64,000 bases of DNA, from positions 38,442,501 to 38,506,500 of the forward strand of contig JAKSXM010000007.1 in assembly GCA_022575985.1 (NCBI GenBank). Direction: 5' to 3'. The notes beneath the pieces were generated by a model. That model was not told where the DNA came from. It saw only the letters and a program-made list of their open reading frames with translations, and did not search any database. Position numbers and translations under genes: made by a program. Numbering within the stretch: position 1 is the first letter of the stretch; the number at the start of each line of letters is the position of its first letter. This DNA comes from Anagrus nilaparvatae (taxonomy: Eukaryota > Arthropoda > Insecta > Hymenoptera > Mymaridae). This document shows, piece by piece, positions 47,491 to 59,300 of the stretch.

Positions 47491-47592
47491 GACAGCAGCG
47501 GAAGCGTTTATAACTTTATAATATAAAATATAATAATAATTTATAATATAATATAAATATATTATAAAGTTATAAACGCTTCCGCTGCTGTC
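47491..47592. repeat. Hairpin with 35-bp perfect arms
   Basis: GACAGCAGCGGAAGCGTTTA at 47491 and its exact reverse complement ending 47592; arms 35 bp, loop ~32 bp of AT. The right arm with its following ~60 bp is matched in inverted orientation by 50165-50280. Confidence 0.85.
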
Positions 47593-47935
47593 ACGTGAAA
47601 CCTTTGGACCAAAATGGTTCTTTTAGGCCAAAGTAGACTTTTTGTACAAAACTGGTCCATTTAGGTCAAAGTAGATTTATTGGGCCAAAGTGGACCTTTT
47701 GACTTAAGAAATCGCTGTTTCATAAGTCCTGGTTTCCTAAAATGTTCTTTTTGGGCCAAAGTGGACCTTTTGGTCTAAGCCATTGCGGTTGTATAAAACC
47801 TCTTACCCAAAATGGTATTTTTAGGTCAAAGTGGTCCTTTTGGCTCCAACAGTCACTATTGTATAAGACCTCTTACCAAAAATAATCTTTTTAAGCCAAT
47901 CTTTTTTTTGGCTCAAGCAGTTACTGATGCATAAG
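47593..47935 (+). repeat. Minisatellite of GGCCAAAGTGGACC units
   Basis: Words like GGCCAAAGTGGACCTTTTGG recur about six times, with ~85-bp higher-order units containing CATAAGACCTCTTACC. Non-coding. Confidence 0.7.
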
Positions 47936-48610
47936 ACCCTAAAATTATTTTTCTTTCTTAAGAGACCTAACCCAATTCTCGCAAAACTTCAATAGTACAA
48001 TAACACAATTATTTTCATTATTATAAATTAATTAGGCTGGTAACAAAAGTAAAAATTAAAAAGAAAATTAAATTAAATTATTAATCATTAATGTTATTTA
48101 TGTTACATTCTCTCGTCATTTTTTTCATCAACTTAATCTCCTGAACTACTTTGGCCTAGGATTTAATTCCCAATATATAATTTACATATGTTTTTATTAT
48201 CTTACAAATTTTAATGAAATTTACTCCAAAAATAGAAAAAATAGAAATGTATCTTTTGCAACTCACAGAGAAAAATTACTGTTTAACAGAACCAAAATCG
48301 CTGGTTATATTTACATCATAAAGTTTTGTTATTTAAATATATTTTGTAAATATAACGATGGTTATGGTTAGGATTGCAATTCTAACCTCATATTTGTAAA
48401 ATTTACTAATTTTTTTTTTCCTGGTAATATTCAAATAAAAAATTATATTCCGATATAAATAAATTTTTAAAACAATAAAATTTCACAAGATTATAAATAT
48501 TATATTTATATAATTTAATTTGCTTCAATTTATAAATAAAAAAAATTGATTATATTTATTACAAATTATGCTACTTTATTCATAAAATAATATTATAATA
48601 ATTTAAAATT
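47936..48610. other. No gene seen
   Basis: AT-rich. Confidence 0.4.
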
Positions 48611-48980
48611 TCACATTATGATTTGTGACATACTTTTGCATAGGTTTATAGAATTTTTTATAGTTTTAAGTATATCGTTAAGGATATCATCTATATTTAC
48701 GTCATCCTCTTGGTCCAGACTTGTCAAGTGTGTCGCAAACGGGGCTTCAATTACTCTCTTTACCTCTTCTTCATCCATTAACGAGACGGACAGAAAGCCC
48801 CTCAGCTTCTTTGTCTTTGAATTCTTAAATTCCCTGTAAACTTGATTCTGCTCATTGGCTTCTGCGCAGGATTTGGTCTTGTTTGTCCTTCTTTGAGTCC
48901 CATGGCTTTGTTTGTGGAGCTCCGCAATTCCTAGAATCCACCAGTACACAGGTGGATTTTTTCCATTACACCTTTTTCGT
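48611..48980 (-). pseudogene. R1-type retrotransposon fragment (region before RT)
   Basis: The minus-strand frame reads VYWWILGIAELHKQ and then KKLRGFLSVSLMDEEEVKRV and TSLDQEDDVNIDDI. These belong to the endonuclease-RT linker of R1-like elements. The same region occurs again at 49870-50150 (LRGFMASSLMDEEEEKKIVD), so two partial copies are present. It ends abruptly in AT-rich DNA at ~48690. Confidence 0.7.
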
Positions 48981-49029
48981 ATCCTAACATCCGCTTTGAT
49001 TTGGTCAGCTCCATCGTCGCTCTAGTTCC

Positions 49030-50244
49030 TCCTGTCGTTTATGAGTTAGCGTTCTTTGGCGAGGAGAGTGATTGGGATAATTCCAGCGATTATAAGAACT
49101 TCCGCTTCAAAGACAGTCCTGTATTCGCAGGCAACTCTTGGGCACCTTGCCTCTGTACTCTTTTCATGCATTTTGCATAAACGGCCGTGTCTAGCGCCTT
49201 TGCCCAGATTTCTGCTCCATACAATAATATGCAGTGGGTTACGGACATTAGTAACATCCACTCACTAGCCTTAGGGCCGTTCAAATTCGCCATAAGCCTA
49301 TTCATGTCTACTGTAGGGGTGCCTGCTTTCTTGGCTCTTTGAGAGATATGGTCCCTGTACGTCAGCTTTTTAAGTAATAACCAGATATTTTACGAATCTC
49401 TTCGTTTCAATAATGGTATCATCACCAATTCACATCGGGATAATATTACTTATTCGCTTCCTCGTGAACATTACGATTTCTGTCTTAACTGCTGCAAGAA
49501 TTTGCCCACTTTGCTGAGTAAAAAGCATTTTTAACATCCACGGTAACCAAAATAGTAATTTTACGGAAACTTTGATCACCTGTTTGGGCCCTGTTTATTG
49601 CATCTGTGGCTTCCTTTACTGCCTCGATCGTGGATCGCCCTTGTTTAAAGTCGTATTGCCGAGGAGAAAGGTCCCCTGCTGCTTGTATTGCATTTAAAAT
49701 GCGAGGCTGTAGCATCTTTTTGAAGCTTTTACCTGCAGTGTCCCAAAGTCCTAGCGGTGGCCAGTACGTTGGGAGTGATGGATCACCTTTTCCCTTGCTA
49801 ATAAAGGTCAGTATTTCCATAGTCTGCTGAAGACCCTTGCTCGTATGCAGGTATTTTAAATCCTAATCATCAGCACTGGGCACTCGTGCCGTCTGTTCCA
49901 GGAGCTTTCTTATTTATAAGGTATTCCACGGCGGCGAACAATCCCTCCTCTGTAAAGACCGGGATATCGTCTATATTGATTTCACCCTCTTGGTACAGTG
50001 TTATCGGGTGTGTCGGAAACAGAGCGTCAACGATTTTTTTTTCCTCTTCTTCGTCCATTAATGAGCTTGCCATAAAGCCTCTCAGCTTTTTTTTAACGAT
50101 CTTAAAACCAGGTTTTTGTAGTAGCCGCAGTAGTGATAGTAGTAGTTTTGTAATAGTAGCAGGGAATATAAAGTAAACTGCGATTGTTTTAGGCCAAGAG
50201 GACCACCATGGGCCAATAGGAACGTTTTTGGCCAAAGGTCTCAT
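49030..50244 (-). pseudogene. R1-type reverse transcriptase, decayed
   Basis: On the minus strand, in order: 50244-49870 (ALFPTHPITLYQEGEINIDD, FTEEGLFAAVEYLINKKAPG, ending in stops). Then 49820-49485 (FISKGKGDPSLPTYWPPLGL, LQPRILNAIQAAGDLSPRQY, VTVDVKNAFYSAKW, the first catalytic motif). Then a gap where the YADD part should be, and 49305-49046 (GPKASEWMLLMSVTHCILLY, RQGAQELPANTGLSL). These are RT segments of an R1-clade element in correct order with frameshifts and an internal deletion. Confidence 0.85.
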
Positions 50245-50280
50245 GCGACAGCATTTATAACTATGTTATAAATCTTATAA
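50165..50280. repeat. Right inverted flank of the R1-containing block
   Basis: TTGGCCAAAGGTCTCATGCG followed by GACAGCATTTATAAC is the reverse complement of 47558-47650 with gaps. The block 47.56-50.28 kb is thus framed by inverted repeats. Confidence 0.55.
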
Positions 50281-51957
50281 TTCTTAAGAAAGTCTATTTT
50301 TGCCATATGTGCAAATTTAAGTGTCCAAGGGATAATAATCATATTTAAAATAATAAGCTTTTCTATAACATGTTTGGTTTATTTTCTACAAAAAGGACAG
50401 AAATGACGTTCAATTTAGCTTACAAAATAGTCATTTTCGTGGTCTGGTAATGAAAAATCTTCTTTAATTTTATTTGAAATTAAATAAATATACAAAAAAA
50501 TATTTAAAAAAATTTTATAATTTCTTCTTTTTTTCTAGCGGAGTAATAAAATAAAATTGTGATGTCCGAAAGGAGGGGGGTTTAACTTTCAAGTGATAAC
50601 TTAAACAAAGAGTAGAACGTTCTCAAAAATCATTAAAAAATTGTGAATGTCATTTATGGAAGACCCCAAACGACTGTGTACGATTTTGTATAACGTTTCA
50701 AAATTACATGTCAGGTTATAGAATAAGAGATTTCTGAAATAATTTTACTGCTAACTTTAAACGTAATGATAAAATAGTTACGACTTACGTTAATAGACTT
50801 ATACTGCAAAACTTTAATTTAAGCGTATTTTTTTAATTTATAAAAAGTAAAAATATTAAAATACGTGACTCACAAAGCAACATCAACGGACACCAAAATT
50901 TGCTGCTTTCATCTTTCTATGATCTAAACAGATCATATTCAAAAAAAGTTTTCATTGGTTTTGATCTAAACGCAACAGTACCGAAGTTGAATTCGTAGTT
51001 CAATTGTAAAAAATAATTTTGGGAAAACTTCGGAAAAAACCGTAACAATAGTTATTTAAATAAGAAAATGTTATTTAAATAAGAAAATTGAGGTGTTTAC
51101 AGGCACGCTTTTTTGAAAAGCAAAAGCAAAATCCTTGAAGCTCGGAACTTTTTATGACAAAAAGTTCACGAAAAAACCCGGGAAGCAAAGTTTTTCTTAA
51201 AAGTCCAATTTTTGGTCCACTCTAATATATATCTATACACATACGTTTCTTTTTTTTATATATAGAAATAATTCCATGATTTTAGCTATACAATGTTGAC
51301 GCGTAAAAAATTTTTTGAAAAAATCTTCAGTTTTTTTAACTTTCAATTACATTTTCTTTTTTATAAAACCGACGATTATCTTCAAAATTGAATAAGTAGT
51401 TCTTGTATAATTAATTAATATTAAGCTGGTTTTTTTTCAAATCTATAGTCTACTGGGTAATTCCATGGATAAATAGCACAAAATGATATTCGAGGTCTCA
51501 AAAATAGGAAATTTGATTTTTTTCCGATAAAACAACTTAAAAATAAATGATTCCCCGAATTTGAAGGTTTTCTATAAATTTTGAAGGGCGCTATGCTGAT
51601 TTAAAGTTTTTTGGTCAAATTTCTCTCCTCAGCCACCATTTTTGAAAGTCCCGTAAAATGGCTCAAAAAAAAGTTAAAAAAAGAAAAAAAAGTAGGTTTT
51701 CGATGTAAAATTTGATGAAAAAGTCAAATTTGTGTTAAACTTTAAATGAAAATAACTCAAAAGTTTCCCGCTAGTAGTAGGGTAAAACCAATGCTCCCTC
51801 ACCCCAGCCTCCCCCACATCGGTAATTAATTTTACAGGTGTCTGCGAAATTGCAGGTTTCTATTGCAGGTTCCTGTTACAGAGACCTGTAAAAGTGACAG
51901 GTTGAGGCAGACCGCTTGCCGGTTATCCATCAGTCCTGGCGGAGAATAGTTTAAAAA
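50281..51957. other. No gene seen
   Basis: AT-rich. A less AT-rich stretch near 51830-51950 contains repeated GCAGGTTTC/ACCTGTAA words but no ORF. Confidence 0.4.
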
Positions 51958-52708
51958 AAAATAATAATAAAATGACTACAAAATGAGTAATATTTATTTT
52001 AATAAAAATTACATGAAAAATATTTATATGTTTAAATAACTGAAACTTTTTTTTTTTTATAATAAAAAAAAATTTTAAGATCTATTTCAAAAGAAAAATA
52101 TTACTCATTTCTTTTTTTTAATTATTATTACATTTCTTTAAAAAATAAAAATTCTTTTTAATTACTATTACTCAAAAAAATAAATAATTTATAGTTGTAT
52201 ATTTGTTTATTAAGTCATATAAACAGAAGTTAAAAAAAAAATATTTTTTAAAATAATGAATCAGAAAATAATAGAAATGCAGATAAGAGAAATGCTAAGA
52301 TGAAAAAGAATTGAGTCATCTTAGGTATAAGATAACTCACCTTTTTTCATATTTACCTGTTCTTTGTATAACATATTCTTCTAACATTTCTCTTATTTAT
52401 CTGCATTTTAATTATTTTCTGATTCATTATTTTAAAAAAATACATTTTTTTAACTTCTGTTTTTATGACTTAATAAACAAATAAACAAATATAAACTATT
52501 TTTTTGAGTAATAGTAATTAAAAAGAATTTTTATTTTTTCAAGAGATGTAATAATTAAAAACATAAAATGAGTAATATATTTCTTTTAAAATAAATCAAA
52601 ATTTTTATTATAAAAAAAAGTTTCAGTTATATAAATATCTAAATATTTTTCATGTAATTTTTATTAAAATAAATATTACTCATTTTGTAGTCATTTTATT
52701 ATTTTTTA
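51958..52708. repeat. Large palindromic foldback, arms ~340 bp
   Basis: 51958-~52302 and ~52378-52708 are close inverted copies (ATGACTACAAAATGAGTAAT at the left edge and its complement at the right edge). The loop is about 75 bp. Non-coding. Confidence 0.85.
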
Positions 52709-53724
52709 AATAAATTTTATGGGAAATAATAACGGGAATTTTTATGGTTACATTGTGAAGATAGTCTGGGTTAAAAAAAAAAAAAATAAATGATGCAAGA
52801 ATGCAACAAAACGTGAATAATCTTAAAAAATTTTTTTTTTTTAATATTCAGATTTTTAAGTGAAAGTTAACTTTTTTTTACCTTTGTCACATACTTAATT
52901 ATTTATTAAAAATTTTATTTAAACATTGCTCTTAAGGAAAAAAACACTTAACATAACCAAACAACCCATTATTTTAGTAACCTGAAAATTTAGGTGAATT
53001 CGCAAAAATATTCCTGAATCGTTTGTAGTTTCATTTATACAGTAAATTTCCTTACTTTTCAGTTTTTTCACACAAAAACGTAAAGATTGCTCTCATACCT
53101 TCAAATATTAATTTTTGATTAAATATTTTTTAAATATTGAATTTAAAATTTAATCTTATGAGTATTATTATTATAATAATAATAAATAATAATAATTATT
53201 ATTATAACCTTCATGTAATAAGAATTTGCAGGTTTAATTTGTTTCTTTTTAATTAATTTTTATATATTTATAAAAAATTATTCTTGCTATTAATCCAAAT
53301 GAAATCAAGCTTAATTTTTGATTACTTAAAGAAAATCACTATTTATTATCATGTGTTAATATTTCACATTTGAACACGTACATAAATAGTTAGAATATTA
53401 TATAATATTAATCCTGAACTTTTGTAATTTTGAAAAATTATTGAAATTTAGATAGATCGAACCGATTAACTTAAAAATTGAGGTGTATTTGTAAAAAATA
53501 TTCCCGAAATGAAAATTTTTTTTCGCAGTAAAACTTTTCTTTACTTTTTAGTATTTTGATTTTTTAAATGATTTTAAAATCATTAATTTTATAACTGATT
53601 TTTGCAAAAAGGCAAAATGTCTGGGGCTTGCTCCGGCTCTACTCTATGTACATATGCAAAATCTAGTATACCTTCTGCATATATATTATTTATATACATG
53701 TATATATTTACATAATTAAATATA
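52709..53724. other. No gene seen; diverged duplication
   Basis: 52970-53110 and 53400-53560 share words (CCTGAA, TTAGGTG, AATATTCC, CAGTAAA). No coding content. The left end of the Polinton-like element may lie here, but its terminal repeat could not be identified without the right end. Confidence 0.4.
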
Positions 53725-53734
53725 ATTAAATATA

Positions 53735-53799
<65 letters not shown>

Positions 53800-53808
53800 C
53801 TATATATA

Positions 53809-53879
<71 letters not shown>

Positions 53880-53888
53880 CTATATATA

Positions 53889-53925
<37 letters not shown>

Positions 53926-54030
53926 CTATATATATAAATATATATAATTATACACGCACACATATATATGTATACATATATAATGTACATTACATTACAT
54001 TATAATATACATTATATAATGCATATTATG
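53725..54030. repeat. (TA)n / TATAACTA microsatellite
   Basis: About 300 bp of TA dinucleotides interrupted by AACTA, ending in TATATGTATACATATATAAT. A similar tract lies at 55680-56065. Confidence 0.9.
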
Positions 54031-54100
54031 TAATGTGTATGCGTAGCGCATCACCCTTCCACTTTTAGTGACCACGCAGTGAAAGTAGCTTCAAAAATTG

Positions 54101-54108
54101 TATAAAAG
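54101..54108 (+). promoter_or_regulatory. Probable TATA box of the plus-strand early module
   Basis: TATAAAAG lies 118 bp upstream of the ATG at 54219, in the first non-repetitive sequence after the TA tract. An imperfect inverted word pair (CACTTTTAGTG / CAGTGAAAGTAG) lies just upstream at 54060-54088. No other TATAAAAG was noted close to these genes. Confidence 0.55.
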
Positions 54109-54212
54109 GAGTGTCTTTAAGCTGAGAAAATCACATCTTTTCTTAACCAAGTTGGGTTAATAACAACTAGAAATCTAAGTCTTTTAGCTACATTTCAAGA
54201 AAAAAACAATAA

Positions 54213-54892
54213 GTAAGTATGCATATTTTGAATAGTAAATTGAATGTACAACCAGGTAAATCACAACGTGATTTCTATAAAAAATCAGTTACTGACAAAT
54301 TTAAAAAATGTAAAAAAAATTCTTTTACACTAAAAAAAACTCTTGTTCCTAATGTATTTTATAAAAATAAAATACATCAAGAACAGAGTATTCCTAAAGT
54401 AGATAATTTTATGTATAAAAATATAGAAAAATTTTGTCAACCAGATTTTATTATAGATCACGTTTACCTGGAAGTACTTTGTGAAAAAATGCAAATTATT
54501 CCATCTAACATTCATTCTCCAATTTTCGACCATGAAGATTTTTTAAAAAAAATTGATTCAGTCATCACACCTGAAAAATATGTCTTAATCAAACCTAAAA
54601 CTCCAAGACTTTATTGTCCTATCCATTATTTTAATTCTCCTAAATCCTCATGTCCATCTTGTGAATTATTGAATATTAACTTTGATATCAAAGTTAAAAA
54701 AAATGAAATAAATGATATTAAAAAAAAAATAGCTAAAAGACGATTAGATTTTTAAGTAAATGAAATTTCAATAATGTTAAAAAATATTTACATCTTTTGT
54801 AGGTAATTTTTTGAATTCTGAAATTTCATAAAAATAATTTCACATTATTTATTATTTATCTAATTAAATTTTTTTTTATTTATTTGTTACAG
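54213..54892 (+). other. Possible alternative intron sharing the promoter
   Basis: A consensus donor GTAAGTAT begins at 54213, overlapping the ATG of the 178-aa gene. A strong acceptor (T-rich tract ending GTTACAG) ends at 54892, two bases before the ATG of the 203-aa gene. Removing this 680-bp segment would place the second ATG directly behind the 5' leader. So the unspliced RNA could give the first protein and the spliced RNA the second. Inference from splice signals only. Confidence 0.4.
54219..54755 (+). CDS. Polinton-associated 178-aa zinc-ribbon-like protein, unknown
   Basis: First gene after the TATA box; ATG start, 178 residues. The protein is lysine-rich (basic) with a central region (FIIDHVYLEVLCEKMQIIP) and a C-terminal C133-x2-H136-x8-C145-x2-C148 cluster (CPIHYFNSPKSSCPSC) that could bind zinc. 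A basic tail KKKIAKRRLDF could serve as a nuclear signal. It precedes the putative ssDNA-binding gene by 139 bp on the same strand. Function not recognised; position beside replication genes suggests a role in element replication or regulation (inference). Confidence 0.65.
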   Translation: MHILNSKLNVQPGKSQRDFYKKSVTDKFKKCKKNSFTLKKTLVPNVFYKNKIHQEQSIPKVDNFMYKNIEKFCQPDFIIDHVYLEVLCEKMQIIPSNIHSPIFDHEDFLKKIDSVITPEKYVLIKPKTPRLYCPIHYFNSPKSSCPSCELLNINFDIKVKKNEINDIKKKIAKRRLDF

Positions 54893-54894
54893 AA

Positions 54895-55506
54895 ATGAAA
54901 TTCCAAAAATTGAATAGAATTGGAAAACTTCACCAAACCAAAGCCAGGAGTATAAGCGAATTGTCCACTGTTAGAAATTATCGTTTGATTGCTTCAAAAC
55001 GTTTAGATACAAGATTTGGACCTCGAATAATTGTAACAATAGATGATACTGAATGTGAGCAGGTCTTCCTTCCAGCCAGGTTTGGTAAATTATCAGAGGA
55101 TGATTATAAGGTATTTCAACAAGAAATCAGCAGTGGTATAGTCTACATGAAATACTTAGGAGGACCTCAACAACTGCTCGAATTTTTTGAGCTTGATAAG
55201 CAAGTCCAAATAGATGTTATACCTACATCTCAGCCTCTTACAACTTCACGACAACCTCCTTCAACAAAACCTGCAGTAACCTCAGTAAAATCTGTTTTAC
55301 CTTCTGTACAAGCTGTTGCAACTTCAGTACAACCTCTTATCAATGATTCGCAGCTTGATAACATATTTGAAATCAACTCTCAAGAGATGTTCCCCTTAGA
55401 TTTTGATGAAATTCAACAATATGTAGAAATTCCATTGACACAAGCAGGTAGCAGTCGAGATGAAGTTGATAATATTAAAAAATTAAATAAAAAAAAGAGA
55501 AAATAA
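54895..55506 (+). CDS. Probable OB-fold / ssDNA-binding-like replication accessory protein
   Basis: ATG start two bases after a good splice acceptor; 203 residues. Residues 1-~100 follow a pattern I recall from small proteins accompanying arthropod Polinton polymerases: NYRLIASKRLDTRFGPRIIV, VFLPARFGKLSEDD and VYMKYLGGPQQLLEF, as alternating beta strands compatible with an OB fold. Residues ~110-150 are a Pro/Ser/Thr/Val-rich linker with repeated SVQ/SVK units, then an acidic stretch (PLDFDEIQQYVE). The C-terminus KKLNKKKRK is a likely nuclear localisation signal. A single-strand-binding role in copying the element is inference; no catalytic motif is seen. An ATTAAA at 55516-55521 could serve for polyadenylation. 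Confidence 0.6.
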   Translation: MKFQKLNRIGKLHQTKARSISELSTVRNYRLIASKRLDTRFGPRIIVTIDDTECEQVFLPARFGKLSEDDYKVFQQEISSGIVYMKYLGGPQQLLEFFELDKQVQIDVIPTSQPLTTSRQPPSTKPAVTSVKSVLPSVQAVATSVQPLINDSQLDNIFEINSQEMFPLDFDEIQQYVEIPLTQAGSSRDEVDNIKKLNKKKRK

Positions 55507-55679
55507 TTATAATGTATTAAATATTAATGTAAAAAAACAATACCTTGTAAAATTTTTTAAAAAATATGAACTTTTGAAAATAATAATAATATGTTTTTAA
55601 ATGAATGATTTATCTATAAAAATTCCTATCTTTCCTCAAAATTTAATTCAAATATTTTATACACTATAGTCATTTACAG

Positions 55680-56065
55680 ATATAACTATAAATATAACTA
55701 TATATAAATATAACTATATAAATATAACTATATACATATAACTATATATATGTAACTATATATATATATATATATATTATATATAACTATTATATAACTA
55801 TACATATATAACTATATATATATATATAACTATATATATATAACTATATATATATAACTATATAACTATATATATAACCATATATATAACTATATATATA
55901 TAACCATATATATAACTATATATATAACTATATATAACTATATATAACTATATATAACTATATATAACTATATATAACTATATATATATATATATATATA
56001 TTAACTATATATATAAATATATATATGTATATATAATTATATTTATAGTTATATTTATAAGCATG
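55680..56065. repeat. Second TATAACTA microsatellite
   Basis: Long irregular array of TATATAACTA units, the same type as at 53725-54030, lying between the ssDNA-binding-like gene and the polymerase gene. Confidence 0.9.
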
Positions 56066-56300
56066 ACTAAAAATATTCGTAAAAGTAGGGATGAAAAAGT
56101 ATTGCTGAGCGTTTGAAAAAAATCGTATATTACAGGAGGATCTAACCTTTAAATTTCATTCATATTCTAAAAACGATTGTTGTAATACTTTCTTTTGTTA
56201 ACTCTATAAGCAACTATTTCAAAAATTATTTTTTAAACACTCAACCGTGGTATTAAAAGCTTAGTGAAACTTTGCAATTATTTAAATATATCAAACTATC

Positions 56301-59300
56301 ATGGATAATATAAATATCATTGAAAAGTGTCAAAAAATCCATGACGAAATGAAAAATGGTTTTCAAAAGTGTATTAAAGAAAATGATAATCCTGAATTAA
56401 TCAAAGCCTTTATTGAAATGATTGATTTACAAATAGAATTAATTGAAACTTTAAATAAACTTGCAATTACAGGACCTCAAAAACGAAAGTGTTTTTATAC
56501 TTTAGTACACCTTGTAAACATTAAAGATAATATTAATTACAAAAATAATAAAATAGGGAGTGGTTTAAGTGTAACCGGAGAATCTAAAAGAGTTAAGTGG
56601 ATAGACATTGAATCCGCTTTTAATAATAATATAAAATCAGGTTTTATTAAAAATATTAATCATATTGATATTTTTCAATTTTTCAATGATTGCATAAAAG
56701 TTTTTATTAACATCATACATAATATTTTGATAAAGAGAGGGGGTATGTTAAAAGTTTATACTATATTAGCTGCTACGTACACGTTAGTAAAAAGTGATGA
56801 AGATGATATAAAATACTTCAACACGAAAGCAATATCTTTATCATCTACTACAGATTTAAATAAGTTTTTTAAAGAACATATAGAAGCTCCACTTCTTAAG
56901 GATATGCATGATTTTCAATTAAAAGATTCTGGTTGGACTTTGAAATCTATTGATTTTTTAAATGTTATTATAAGTAAATTTATTCCATTGCATGCGTCTT
57001 CATACATTGAATTACCTCAACAAATTAAAAGCAAACATGCATGCATAAATGTAAAAAATTATAACGACAATAAATGTTTTAAATGGGCTATTATGTCAGC
57101 ACTTGTGTATGAAAAATATGGAACTATTCATAATTCTGATCGCTTAACTGAATATTTAAAGTATGAAGATGAAAAAGATTTTGAAGAATTTAGAAGCATA
57201 GATTTTGATAGTTTAACATACCCTTTTCAACCTATAATGATACCAGATTTTGAAAAAAAAAATAACTTATCAATAAATTTGTACACTTTAGAATTAGAAA
57301 AAAATAATTATACTGTAGTTACATCTCACATAACATCATGTAGAAAAAAGAGACATATTAATTTATTATTAATAGAAAATTACTATGAAGATATATATTA
57401 CCAGAAAAAAAATAATAAAACTTTTGATGATTACTATGATGAATATTTTGATGATAATGATGATTTAATGAATGAAAATTTTTCTGATATTGAAAATCAA
57501 ACACTAACAAAAAAGAAAAAAATTGAATTTTTCCCTCAAGTAGAAGAAAATAAAAATTATCATTATGTGTGGATTAAAAATTTATCTGGTTTATTAAATA
57601 CTCAACTTTCTAAAGATGGTCATAAAAAATTTTTTTGTCAAATTTGCTTACATTATTTTAAAACAATAAAAAAACTTGAGAAACACGAAGAAGACTGTTC
57701 AATTATTAATAAATGTAAGGTTTTACTACCAGAAGATGAGCAGTATAAGTTTATAAAATTTAAAAATTTCCGAAATAAAGAAAAAGCTCCATTTATTATA
57801 TATGCAGATTTTGAAAGTATATTAAAAAAATGTGATGAAGGAAATATTATACAAAGACATGAAGCATTTAGTATTGGATACTACCTCAAAAACAATATCG
57901 ATGATACCAAATCTATTTATGAAAGCTATAGAGGTGAAAATCCTGCTGAATGGTTTGTAGATAGACTTTATAAAATAGCAAGAGACTTAAATGAATGTTA
58001 TACATCTTTTAAAAAAATGGAAAACCTAGATAATGAAACAATGGAAAAACATAAGTCTGCAACAGTTTGTCACATTTGTGAAGAAGGTCCTTTTGAGGAC
58101 AATGCAGCAAGAAGAAAAGTATATGATCATGATCATTTAACAGGTATGCAGTTAAGATTGTAATTTATATTAATTTTTACATGTTTATTATTTTATATTT
58201 TAATAATTTTAGCTAAATATAGGGGCGCTGCGCATGCGCAGTGCAATGTAAACTACAAGGACAGTAGAACTATTTCTGTAGTTTTTCACAATCTAACAGG
58301 GTATGATGCGCATTTGTTAATTCGAGAGGTGGCTTGTGGTATAGATGGACAAGTAAATTTATTACCCTTAACAAAAGAAAAATATATTTCATTTACAAAA
58401 ATAATTAATTTTGGTAAATATAATACCATAACATTTAAATTCATTGATTCCTTGCGATTTTTGAATTCATCATTAGATAAACTTTCATCTTATCTATCTA
58501 ATGATGATTTAGTAATTTTAAAAAAAGAATTTAAAAATTTATCAAATTATCAATTAAATTTATTGAAAAGAAAGGGAGTTTTTCCATATGAATATGTAGA
58601 TAGACTAGAAAAATTAGATGAAATAAAGCTACCTTCTATTGAAAATTTTAACAGTACTCTAAATGGATCAAATATTAGTAATGAGGAATACCAACATGCA
58701 ATAAATGTTTGGAATGCTTTTGAGGATATTAGAACTTTGGGTGACTACTCAGATTATTACCTTAAAGTAGATGTTTTATTATTGGCAGAAGTATTTGAAA
58801 ACTTTCGAAACAATTGCATGGCAACTTACGGTCTTGATCCAGCTCATTATTATACAACTCCTGGATTTTCATGGGACTGTATGCTTAAATACACAAAAGT
58901 TAAACTTGAACTCATGAGTGATATTGATATGATTCTTTTTATTGAAAAAGGTATCCGAGGTGGTATAAGTCAGTGTTGTAACAGATATTCAAAAGCTAAT
59001 AATAAATATATGAAAGATAAATTCAATAAAAACGAAGAGAGTAAATATATTGTTTATTATGATGTGAACAACTTATATGGCCATAGTTTAGCCGAATCTC
59101 TTCCATATGGTGAATTTGAGTGGGTTGAAAATCTCAAAAATACAAACTTTTTTGTTGGAGAAGATTCAGATTATGGTTTCATTTTGGAAGTTGACCTTGA
59201 TTATCCTCAATCTTTACATAATAAACATAAAGATTTACCTTTTTGTCCAGTGCATGAAAAACCACCTAATTCAAAATTTAAAAAACTTCTTACAACTCTT

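Noticed and set aside
48618..50176. Plus-strand ORFs opposite the R1 fragments
   Set aside because: Antisense shadows of the R1 reverse transcriptase frames on the minus strand.
53600..54060. Left terminal inverted repeat of the Polinton-like element
   Set aside because: Expected upstream of the early genes, but the right end is outside the window, so no inverted partner can be shown.
54330..54533. 67-codon minus-strand ORF opposite the zinc-ribbon-like gene
   Set aside because: Antisense shadow; the plus-strand frame has the ATG, the cysteine cluster and the promoter.
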